Positions 1 to 10,275 of a stretch of 64,000 nucleotides of DNA are shown here, piece after piece. Position 1 is the first letter of the stretch. Each line of letters begins with the position of its first letter. The DNA lies in NCBI GenBank assembly GCA_015698045.1, contig BLAL01000030.1:558001-622000 (forward strand), written 5' to 3'. The translations under genes and the position numbers were made by a program. The notes under the pieces are model-generated. The model was not told the DNA's origin, did not search any database, and saw nothing but the letters and a program-made list of their open reading frames with translations. Source of the DNA: Rhizophagus clarus. Lineage: Eukaryota; Glomeromycota; Glomeromycetes; Glomerales; Glomeraceae.

Positions 1-1202
1 GGGACAGAGCGCCCCAGAAAAGATATGTTAGCCGTAGCATATTCTTCCGAAAGTTCTTAGCTTTTCAGCTTTTCACGAATCAATGATTAACCGCATTTAT
101 TGAAGATCATGATGTTAGAAATGGAATGAAATGGAAATAAGCAGATCTACTCAGGAATAATTTTTATTACCCGTTAGCATTAGCTAAGACGCGTAATCCT
201 TAATTAATATTCCATTTTGGTGAGTTAATCGGATTTGTCATATTAACGAAATTTTTTCCCAAAGATCTTAGACACACTGTGAATTATATAAAAAGGTGTC
301 ACCCCAATTAGTGAATCCATTTATCCTCCTTGTGCAATCAAGAAAACGAAAAATTAAGTGAAATATTCAAACTTATCATAAATTTACATCATCAATATAC
401 GGACTCCTATATTCCGCAAAGCAATAATGAGGTATGTTGATTTATTGCTCAACTGGCTTCTTGAAACATGTCATCACATTAATCTATTTTTCCTCCTCTA
501 TAGATGCCCCAAAATAAAACGGACATATTACTCTTCTTACTATATATCGGCATTTTGATCTTTGCCGAGAAAATCACCATCATCACGCGTATAATAGGCG
601 CAGTGAAATTACTCACATAAATCTCGTCACATACCTTAACACCACGCTCCTTAATAAAATTTGACGCAGTGTGTCTAATAAACATCTTCACGTGCGGTAT
701 TTGGTGCAGTATCGTACCGGTAATAAAAAAATCGAATTACCTTTATTGTAATGCATTAAGTAATAAATTTCAGGCGGAATGGAATGTTGCAAAATTAATA
801 GTAATGGTAAGTGTGAATCGGAAATATTATTTTTTTATCTACCGAATTTATGCCATAGATTCGAAATTACTTAATCTCGGAGAAGTTTCGTTGCGGGGAA
901 TACTATTTTACATAATCTGCGTGTTTGGGAGAGATAGACAAAATTTCTGTAGATATGGGTGGGGTAATTTATTTCGGAAATCTAGGATAGTAAAAGAGAG
1001 CGTGTGAGAATCTCGCGGCTAGAAATAGCGATACAGATAGAAATAATTTTGATGCTGGGACTCGCCTAGGATCCGCGTACTCCCTCCTCATGCATTTCAT
1101 TCGCATCTTTAGCATTTTCAGCTTTACTTATATAGTAACATCTTTTAAGGCAAGATTAGGATTTTACTGCTTATATTGTACTGCGTTAAAAATAATAAAA
1201 TA
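1..1202. other. No gene recognised
   Basis: Mixed-composition, moderately AT-rich sequence. Only short open frames occur on either strand (at most about 110 codons), none with a recognisable domain, signal peptide or splice-site pattern. The 113-codon frame at 669-1007 has a composition typical of translated non-coding AT-rich DNA. No tRNA, terminal repeat or retroelement tail was seen. It lies directly upstream of the 455-bp tandem array. Confidence 0.5.
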
Positions 1203-2543
1203 CGCGTTTAGTCAGAGACTGAGGACATAACTAAAGGTCGTTGTGCGGTGGCAGCGGGGCGGGACAACCCAAAGAGTTAATCCTACTGATCGAACCATCT
1301 TGTCGATGTAGCATGAGTAACAACATCGCCGCACAACCAACCATTACAAACACTTATGTTCGCCCATGGAAGAAGACTATGGCAAAGAACCAGAAGTCAA
1401 AACACAATAGTGATGTCCCCACAGATTAGATCAGGTCGTTACGTGGTGGCAGCGGGGCGGGACAACCCAAAGAGTTAATCCTACTGATCGAACCATCTTT
1501 TCGATGAGGCACGAGTGCCAGCATCGCCACGCAACCATTCAATATGGGAAGTCCCATCCTTGATACGCCGGTCGTTTTCAAACCGAAACACTGATTAACC
1601 TGTTAACGCGTTAGAAGGAAATTGGTTTATTGTCTCACGGGTTTATTATAAATAATATGCGTTTAGTCAGAGACTGAGGACATAACTAAAGGTCGTTGTG
1701 CGGTGGCAGCGGGGCGGGACAACCCAAAGAGTTAATCCTACTGATCGAACCATCTTGTCGATGTAGCATGAGTAACAACATCGCCGCACAACCAACCATT
1801 ACAAACACTTATGTTCGCCCATGGAAGAAGACTATGGCAAAGAACCAGAAGTCAAAACACAATAGTGATGTCCCCACAGATTAGATCAGGTCGTTACGTG
1901 GTGGCAGCGGGGCGGGACAACCCAAAGAGTTAATCCTACTGATCGAACCATCTTTTCGATGAGGCACGAGTGCCAGCATCGCCACGCAACCATTCAATAT
2001 GGGAAGTCCCATCCTTGATACGCCGGTCGTTTTCAAACCGAAACACTGATTAACCTGTTAACGCGTTAGAAGGAAATTGATTTATTGTCTCACGGGTTTA
2101 TTATAAATAATATGCGTTTAGTCAGAGACTGAGGACATAACTAAAGGTCGTTGTGCGGTGGCAGCGGGGCGGGACAACCCAAAGAGTTAATCCTACTGAT
2201 CGAACCATCTTGTCGATTTAGCATGAGTACCAACATCGCCGCACAACCAACCATTACAAACACTTATGTTCGTCCATGGAAGAAGACTATGGCAAAGAAC
2301 CAGAAGTCAAAACACAATAGTGATGTCCCCACAGATTAGATCAGGTCGTTACGTGGTGGCAGCGGGGCGGGACAACCCAAAGAGTTAATCCTACTGATCG
2401 AACCATCTTTTCGATGAGGCACGAGTGCCAGCATCGCCACGCAACCATTCAATATGGGAAGTCCCATCCTTGATACGCCGGTTGTTTTCAAACCGAAACA
2501 CTGATTAACCTGTTAACGCGTTAGAAGGAAATTGATTTATTGT
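1203..2543. repeat. 455-bp satellite array, about three units, each with two related half-units
   Basis: Three nearly identical head-to-tail units start about 455 bp apart (anchor GTCAGAGACTGAGGACATAA near 1210, 1665 and 2120). The third unit ends near 2543, where the sequence diverges. Each unit contains two related blocks, A (for example 1240-1337) and B (1438-1535), that share a GC-rich core (AGCGGGGCGGGACAACCC). Each block is 98 nt long and bounded by complementary 9-mers. In A, GTTGTGCGG pairs with CCGCACAAC; in B, GTTACGTGG pairs with CCACGCAAC. Two of the differing positions are compensatory (U-A to C-G and C-G to U-A), which suggests a structured RNA or conserved cruciform. Units differ by only a few substitutions, so the array is young or homogenised. 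The 62-codon frame repeated in each A block has no domain and is not called as a gene. Confidence 0.9.
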
Positions 2544-2586
2544 CCGTTTGAACGCGAAGCGTTTTTTTTAGGCTCATCCATGTAAT

Positions 2587-2697
2587 GTGTGACAGGTTAC
2601 GCCGAACATGTGGCGCGGTTGTCAATCAAAATGCTAACCATGGTAAGCACGTCCGAAATGTGTGTCAGGTTAAGCCGCACATGTGGCATATCTGTCA
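2587..2697. repeat. Pair of imperfect direct repeats, about 72-bp period
   Basis: Two copies of a segment of about 39 bp, at 2587-2625 and 2659-2697, share GTGTG-CAGGTTA-GCCG-ACATGTGGC followed by TGTCAAT. They lie just after the satellite array ends. The central ACATGT is palindromic. Function unknown; could be a decayed repeat or a protein-binding site pair. Confidence 0.6.
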
Positions 2698-3317
2698 ATT
2701 TCGTGACTGACTGTACTACTAGAGACAAAACAAATAAACGCGTGATCCAACCAATAACTCAGTCACACTGATTACACACCTTTACTCATTACTTTTATTT
2801 CATTTTTTTCTTCACATACTATCTTTTTCTCAAAGAAATTGATTTATCATTTCATTTAATTTTTTTTTGATCATACAAAAGTGTAAATGTTATATAATTA
2901 ATATATAAACACTTTTTATATTTTAAACAAAGTATTTTATTTGTTAATTTTAAAGTTCTTAAAAGTTACACAGCTCATACAACTTATAATCAATATGGAA
3001 GGTGATAACACCAAAAAAACACCAGTTAGTTAATCTTGCACTTGTTTTGTTACTACTGAAAATTTTAAAAAAATATTCTAATTTTTGGGTAAACTCAATA
3101 TAAAAACATTTTATTATATATTTATTTGTTATATAGATAGTTTATTTAACTATATAATGTACAATATATATAATATATATACAATGTATATTTTATTTTG
3201 TTATTTAATTTAATTTATTATATATGTTTATATAGTATTTATTTTGTTAATAATTTGTAAGTTCTATAATATTTGTCTACACAAAAAATTATTTAAATAT
3301 TATTAACTGCTATTATT
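2698..3317. other. AT-rich intergenic sequence, no gene recognised
   Basis: AT-rich low-complexity sequence with TA dinucleotide runs near 3110-3240. No open frame with coding character and no element boundaries were found before the SINE target duplication at 3318. Confidence 0.5.
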
Positions 3318-3331
3318 TTAATATGATTGAT

Positions 3332-3443
3332 GATTAGACTGGTTTTTAAACTGGGAGTACTTAGAAGTGATTATTATTTGTAATCCTCTTTTGACTTAAT
3401 AAATGATTGTACAGCTTCAACACCAAAAAAAAAAAAAAAAAAA
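3332..3443 (+). mobile_element. Short SINE-like retroposon, copy 1
   Basis: A body of about 92 bp ends in an AATAAA-containing 3' part and a pure A tail (3425-3443). It is flanked by 14-bp direct repeats TTAATATGATTGAT at 3318-3331 and 3444-3457, the hallmark of target-primed reverse transcription. A second, diverged copy lies on the minus strand at 35301-35425 with the same 5' start (GATGATTAGAC) and the same 3' end, so the element is a discrete family rather than a randomly truncated LINE. No convincing tRNA B box (GWTCRANNC) or 5S-like promoter is visible. It is unusually short for a SINE. Confidence 0.75.
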
Positions 3444-3708
3444 TTAATATGATTGATAATTAGGCGACACAAAGTGGTAAAAATGGTTTAAATATCCCGG
3501 CCGGGTCGGTAAATTGTGATTCTGAAATTTTTTTTTTTATATTTTATAATTGACCAATAAAAACAGTTTATATTTTTTGTTACATTGTGCTGTACAGTTT
3601 CTTAAATTGACAATAAAACGTACATATACAGACAAAAAACGCATACATACAGAAATTAGACTATAAACACATACATACAAATAAAAGTTCAATTACTCAT
3701 TGGTAACC

Positions 3709-6700
3709 CTAACCTATTTTACGCTTCCTTTTGTCACTACCACTCTGCTTCCACCTTAGACGTTTCTTTGACAAATTAATAGTATTGCCACCACAACCAC
3801 TGCAATGTGGGTGTTCGCCTTTTGCTACATTAGTAACTTCTGGACTTCTGCATTCGAAACAAACGTCCAGAAAGATCCCAGCTGAGTAGTATGGTTTCTC
3901 GATTTGCAATGCACAGGACCACGAGTTATTAACAAAGACTCTTGAAAATATTTCACGAATAAAGTCCTTTTCTTTCTCAGGCTCTTTCGCAGGCTCTTTT
4001 TCTTCATTACCAGATTCATTCTCATTATCTGAGTCTTCAGGTTCGTCTCGTTCATTTTCATTCTCACTTTCTACATCCATGATTTCTTGATCATCACCTT
4101 CATCATCGTTCTCTGTGTCATCATGTTGTTTTGGGAAGATAGCCATCGCTAGATCACATGTATTATGGAAAGACATACCGCAAGTATAGAAGATTGTATC
4201 CAAGAATCTTCGCAGTATTGTTTTATCTCTTTCAGTGAGTTTCTTCGCACTGAATAAGAGACGTGGCTTCTCACATTCAACGCAATTTACGGTGATGCCA
4301 ACATTTTTTGCACGTGCAGCAGAAGGACAAAATGGCATTGTATGTTTTACTCTTATAAATTTCATTTTTCCTTTCGTTTTTGTTTTATTATTCTTAAGTG
4401 AAGGTCTGTGATCTTCTGTTGTTTCTTTACCATACAACTCTTCAAATGATTTATAATGCATGTCCTCTCCAGGCTGTGGATCAGGAAGACAATGCAATTG
4501 ATCAAAATCTTCTGGCAAACAACGAGGAGGGCGACAAATGGTACAACCTGGTTCGCCACATTTTTTTATCGTAAACGAGTAATGCCTTGCTGTACAACAA
4601 TGTTCAAAGAACTTTTGTAGAAACGGCTTTGAATAAAAGTAAAAAAAGTTAATCGAGTATTTTTTTCTTTTATTCAATCAAACTTTTTATTTACCCTTTG
4701 TTTTATATATTCTGCAGTATGATCTTCATTGGTAACACTATCATCCACAAGCTGAATCGTTTTCCAGAATCTCTCCATTTCGGTTTCTGATACTGCGGTA
4801 AATGTTTTGAAGGGCTCATCTTTAAAAAATTGACAGTCAAACACGCTACGAACCAAATTAATTGGAGCCTGAAGACTTGCATTTAGATCTACCTTCAGGG
4901 TAGGATTCTCTTCTGCCTTTTTGCGAATTTTGTTCATTGTGCCGCACTTGCTCATTAGTATCTCTGAATCATCATTCATTTCAGTTCGCATCAAACTAAT
5001 GCTCTGTAGTCTTAGGTTTAGAATCGATATAATTCGCTCAACAGGATTTTTCCATGAATGTTGTGGTGGAGTTCGAATAGCAACAAAATAATCAAGGTCC
5101 AGTGCAATGAAAAGACAAATATATGAGAGCTGAACACGAGTGTATGTATAACGATGATCTGGTCTGCCATCTGTATAGAGACATAGTACTGGCTTGTCAA
5201 CAAGTTCTTCATCAAGAAGTAGATGGTATAGTTCTGTTGCATGTCAGAGAGGCGAGAAAGGTTGAAAGATTGGATCTTTTAACCCAATGTGTACCTTTTC
5301 TGCGTAGAAATCACCATTTATTGATTCAGGTATGTTGCATATCATTGCAATGCTTGGTATAATTCCCGTTTTGGTGAAGTCATGGTCTGCAACTGCAAAT
5401 GTGGTGTCCTTGCTGACCACGACTTTCTTTCCTCTTTCTACTGCAGCAATGGGAAATCCAGGTTCTCCAACTTTGCAATGATGCTTGTCATCTAGAAAAA
5501 TCAAGTTTGTGATCTTTCTAAACTTAACGGCAAATTCTTTCTCATACCGAAACAATACTGATGCATAGTGAACATCTGGATGAAAAGCTCGTAGTTGACG
5601 TGTTTGGACCATAAACTTTAGAGGTAGTAGACCAGTGAATTGCAAGCTACTGAGTCGTGTTAGATTCTTAGGCCAGAACTGCAATCGTAACCATTGTGCA
5701 CTAGGAATTGGTGTTTCCAGTAGGCATTCATGTTTAATCTGATTTAAAAAGTCATTCACTGAAATTGCAGTAGCAAGATGCACAACTGTGTCATGTCTGC
5801 GTTCATCTACAGCAGTCACAACATCTGCTGCTTTTCCTGCAAGAAACTGAGCTGCAATTTTCCAAAAGGTATCATATTTGCTAGATCTACTGCTTCTATG
5901 CTCACGTAAATCAATGGTAATATCTGGATCACCAAGTTCTAAAGCAAGCTTAACACGTTCATCAACCTTTGCATCGTTTGTAGTGTTAGCCGCAGAAACG
6001 TCACCAGTTAACATTCGATATATTGTTCGAAGTGTTAATGACTTGACCTTCAGAAGAAGAAGATCACAGGTGTGTTGATAATTTATTCGCATTGCTCGTG
6101 TGTGATAACGAGGTGCTTCAGCTTGCAATTCACTTGCAATACAGGAGTTCTCTTGTAAAGTTGTCATTTCATCAGCTTATTCGTCAATTTTTCATATGGA
6201 AATTGCGTTAAAGGAGTTATTTCCAGAGTTAAATTAGTATTCCCCAATTTTGAAGGAAAATGCATGAGATAGCCCCTGGATATAGCGCATTTTTTGTCTA
6301 CATCAAAATACAAATTTTTCATTATTATATACTAACAATCATTAACGATGTTAATCTATTCTATTTACTTACACTGGATCTGCTGGTAGATATTCTTCAA
6401 TAACAACTGGTTTTCATGACGGCAAATCAATGAGCAAGTTTTTGAGGTGATTATATTTGGTTTTGTCAACAGGTGCTACCCAAATATTTTTTTTATGGAT
6501 TTTGACTGTGACAGCTTTATCAATGGATCGCATAGGATTTTTTGATGCATGATTTTTAGCAGTAATATCACACTGGCGTTGCAGAAATCCAACATAACTT
6601 GAAATAACAATGATGAAACGGTCAAATGCATCACGAAGCCAATCAAAATTTGACCTTAGCATCCATGATGATGTAGCGTATGGAGCAAGAGCTTGGCAAT

Positions 6701-7854
6701 GAATATTGAGTTCATTTGCATCAAAAGATTTTCAGGATTGCTTGTATGATTCTGGATCTGCACGGCCAAAAAACTCGTAGAAAAGCTCGAGTATGTGATA
6801 ACTACGCTCTTTGAGTTTTTCATGGTTGCACATGTCTATGCACCAAATTGTCTCAACCAGGCTAACAATAAACTGCTTTTCTTGTGTATCAGCGAGTGAT
6901 TGAGTAGACCATCCTCCATTATGAAGGTGAACCCAATTAATAAGATCACCGCGCAATGTTTGTTTGCGATTTGATTTCCCTGACTGTGAGAAGATCGGCA
7001 AGTACAATTGGGTTCTATGTGCATTTTGCATCATAATCATAAAGCTGTTCCGTTGTGGTACCAAATCAGGAATCATTCAGGTATCATTTTTGAGCCGATA
7101 ATGTATATGCACACCTATACTTGATGTAAGTTCTACACTACCCTACAATAAATATTCGGATTTTATAAATTTTACTTAGTAAAACATAGTAAAATTGATG
7201 ATTTTCGGGATTCATAAAAGTTGGCGGATTTTCAGTAAAATCCGCCTGAAATTTTTTTATTTTGAAGTCGATCAACTGTAGTTTTAAAGTATTGAAACAA
7301 AAAAAGAGTTTTTTTTAAACATAAGAAAATGTTCTCATTGTAAAACATAGGTATCAATTTTTTTATATGTTTTTTGCATTTTTACATATAAAATTATCTT
7401 GTCTATTGCTTTATATATGAACATTTTTTTGTATTTTAAAGATAGAATACTTCTGATTATATGTTTAAAAGCTATAATTGATTGGCTTTCAAATAAAAAA
7501 ATTTCGGATGGATTTTACTGAAAATCCGCAGACTTTTATGCAACCAGAAAATCATCAATTTTACTATGTTTTACTAAGTAAAATTTGTAAAATCCGAATA
7601 TTTATTGTAGGGTAGTGTATAATACCACACTTGGGACTGATTTGAGTCGCAGTTGATACTGGTGTTTCACTTAACTTGACGCGTTCTATTACTTCAGAAG
7701 CTGCTATATTAATACCGCATTCAGGGGATAATTTTTTAGTTAATACAAACTTTACAAAGAATTCTTTTATTGTCATTTCATAAGGAATAAGATGGATGTA
7801 CCATCCATGAAGAACTTGTGACCCTTTAGAGATGCGAATATTTGCAAACGGCAT
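3709..7854 (-). pseudogene. Decayed DDE-type DNA transposon gene, interrupted by a MITE
   Basis: A long, once continuous minus-strand coding region runs from about 7854 down to 3709. The visible DDE triad is an Asp in FLDDKHHCKVGEPGFP (near 5485), an Asp in YTDGRPDHR (near 5165) and a Glu in NPVERI (near 5035). The C-terminal 322 codons have a Cys-rich zinc-binding motif (KCGEPGCTICRPP), a long acidic stretch, a CFEC-HCSGC zinc-ribbon-like pair and a basic tail. The frame is broken by four in-frame TGA codons (near 5244, 6414, 6732 and 7077), a frameshift near 4675 and the 482-bp insertion at 7136-7617. A possible intron begins with GTAAGT near 6369. Residues between the breaks are well preserved, so inactivation looks recent. 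I recognise the DDE superfamily but not the exact family (KDZ-like or another group); terminal inverted repeats were not found. Confidence 0.75.
7136..7617. mobile_element. MITE with long terminal inverted repeats, TA target duplication
   Basis: Left end CACTACCCTACAATAAATAT at 7136 is the reverse complement of the right end at 7617. The inverted similarity continues inward for more than 100 bp (through AGTAAAACATAGTAAAATTG and the GGATTTTCAGTAAAATCCG segment). TA dinucleotides flank both ends (7134-7135 and 7618-7619). Total length is 482 bp and there is no coding capacity. TA duplication and TIR form fit a Tc1/mariner-superfamily MITE. It sits inside the transposase reading frame: reading across the site without the insert and one TA keeps the host frame open, confirming both boundaries. 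Confidence 0.88.
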
Positions 7855-7902
7855 TTTACTAAAATTCAGGAAAAAAAAGTCTGTAAAATTTATTTTGACG
7901 CG

Positions 7903-8075
7903 TTTTTTTTACTAGTTTTTATCGTAATCAGGGGCGCAGTTATAAAAGGAAAGTCAACGAAGTATTTTTTACTAGTTTTTATCGCAATCAGGGACGCAGT
8001 CATAAAAGGAAAGTCAACAAAGTATTTTTTACTAGTTTTATCGCAATCAGGGGCGCAGTCATAAAAGGAAGTCAT
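7903..8075. repeat. 60-bp tandem minisatellite, three copies
   Basis: Anchors ACTAGTTTT recur at 7911, 7971 and 8031, followed each time by ATCG-AATCAGGG-CGCAGT and ATAAAAGGAA. The period is exactly 60 bp for the first two units, with the third slightly shortened. Because 60 is a multiple of three, the minus strand reads as a repeated 20-residue peptide through the array, but no flanking coding context supports a gene. Confidence 0.85.
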
Positions 8076-8109
8076 AAGCATCATAATTGCTTGGCTCAGT
8101 TAACGAAGT

Positions 8110-9330
8110 GGGATTAATCAACAATGGTTAACAATTTATTATAAATTTAACTCGTACATTCTTTTTATTAATTTATACATTTTCTTAAATATTATGTATA
8201 TGTGTAAAGAATTCTTCGATGCCAATAATTGCACAGTAACAAAAATTTTTAATATATGAAATTTTGAGCAGATAGCCAGGTTGCGAAGCTCTAATGTTAG
8301 ATGTTGAATTTTAAATGATAGAAAATTTTTTGATTTTAAAAATAAAAATCTGGGTAGCCGGGTCATGCAAATTCAATTTCAGATATGAAAATCATTTTTA
8401 CCACTTTGTATCGTCTTATTATTATTTATTAAATATTATTTTTTATTTTATTTATTGTAATTTTCAAAAAAATGATCTGCATAAAATTTGTAATAAAAAT
8501 TTATAAATACAAAAAACACAAAAACACAAAATATAAACAAAATCTAGCCAATAAAATTAACACATTCTGATCACATGTCCATATTTTTTGACGAAAAAAT
8601 TTCTTTATTATAATTTATTTTTTAATTCCAAGGTCAAATATATTTAAATATAATTAAATAAAATTATAATACAAGATATTCTTTGTATTTAAGCATATAT
8701 TATTTGTGTTAAAGGCAACCTAAAACTATAATAAACAATGAAATGGTAATATTTTTAATGTAAATAATTAAAATTAAAACAAAAAATGAAACAATAATTA
8801 TAAAGCTTTAAAAACCTTTATAAAACAACAATAAATATGTTTTTAAAAGTAAAAATTGATATATAATAATAAGAACTAAGTTTACCTATCAAAATAAAGT
8901 TGTAATCATAGTGTATTCATTTGTATTTATTTGTAATTGCTTGTAATCACGTGTAATTACAATATAATCACAAAGTATAATCATGTAAATAATTTGTTAT
9001 AAAATAAAAAAGTATATGAAAGTATATTTGAAACTTATTATATAGAGTCATGAAGTTTTGTTCTTAGCGTAAATAAAAAAATTTATATATTAAAAGAGAA
9101 GAAAAAATTTTTTACTATTATTGTTCATTATGCTATTTAAATTTTAAATTTTAATTTTGGTAAATTTCATGCAAATCAATTTTTTTGAAACTTGCAATAA
9201 ATATAAATATAATTAATATATTTATAAATCAGTTGAAATCCCTTACCGAATATCTTAAAATTAGTTTTACCCTAAAATTATACATATATTATCACAAATT
9301 TAAAAGATCTGCCACTACATTAAACATGAG
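8110..9330. other. AT-rich sequence, no gene recognised
   Basis: Very AT-rich, with many in-frame stops in all frames. No terminal repeats, retroelement tails or domain motifs were identified. It lies between the minisatellite and the coding relic at 9330. Confidence 0.5.
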
Positions 9331-10003
9331 AAAATTTTGAGGTTCTAAATTTTGAGTTGGATATGTTTGTAAATATTGATAGTGAAGAGGAAGCATGCGA
9401 ATAGTTTTCAGTATTTTAACTATGGTTAAAAATAACTATACTAGAAACAAAAAGACACAAAATTACAGGACATCAAGTAGTGTTTTGCAAAAGTTGCTGT
9501 TATATTCATAGTAATACTATAAAAAAGAAGCAAAGAAGTCATGAAATAAAATGCTCACAATCATTCCAGACATAAAATATATACTGCACTGTGACAATTC
9601 ATTTGCGATTGAAATGTTGTTAAATTAGTTTAAGCTATCTGTTGAAAGTAAATATTAAGTTTACACATAATTATATCATAAACTCTGCCAATTCTTTGAG
9701 TTTCTGATTAGTCAAGAATGAAATTCATGAAGAACTTTAGGCTTATTCAGAGACAACATTTTCCTTCTTTAGCGTTATATGCTTATAAAGATTGATTATA
9801 TCTTAGTATCATGAACGAGCAGTAATTGTTAAAAATACTTGCAGATAGGGTAAGCAATCCAAAATATGACTTTGTTTATAATCTTTTTAACCAATATTAC
9901 AAAAATACAATTGGCAGTTATAACGGTAAGCTAATGTTTGAATGTTTAACATCATTAATAAAAGATTATAACAATTCAGAAGATGATAAGGCAGTATTAT
10001 AAG
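9330..10003 (+). pseudogene. Relic of a transposon-derived coding region
   Basis: In the plus frames, coding-like stretches with preserved residues are broken by stops and frameshifts: a Cys/His-containing N-terminal part near 9470-9560, and a later block reading LLKILADRVSNPKYDFVYNL followed by a Gly-Lys-Met-Phe-Glu segment near 9830-9960. The pattern (zinc-finger-like start, then a helical segment) recalls a repeat protein family common in Rhizophagus transposons (MULE/FAR1-like), but this assignment is from memory of the family style and weak. The relic stops abruptly at the hAT left terminus at 10004, so the hAT probably inserted into it. Confidence 0.4.
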
Positions 10004-10227
10004 TAGTAATGCTGCCTAAAACTATGAAATTTTAGTCATATGATAAAACTAAAATGGTAAAACTAATTTTGAAAATTTAGTTAATTCTGAAATTGTTAAA
10101 ATTATCTGAAACTATATTTTATAATAAATTAATTTAATTTTATAATTTTTATTGAAAAAATTTTATCTATTTGAAATTTATTATGATAAATTAAGAATTA
10201 TATTTATCAATTTGTTATTCTTTATTT

Positions 10228-10229
<2 letters not shown>

Positions 10230-10275
<46 letters not shown>

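Noticed and set aside
669-1007. 113-codon plus-strand open frame
   Set aside because: Composition rich in Tyr, Ile, Phe and Cys is typical of translated AT-rich non-coding DNA. No similarity to any family recognised.
1205-1235. GTCAGAGACTGA resembles the R element of group I introns (GTTCAGAGACTA)
   Set aside because: The matching S element (AAGATATAGTC) and the P and Q elements are absent, so a group I core cannot be formed.
1241-2339. A 62-codon open frame repeated identically in each satellite unit
   Set aside because: It follows from the tandem repetition of the unit. It has no domain or codon signature, and the conserved feature is complementary pairing rather than protein-level conservation. 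The B half-units do not keep the frame.
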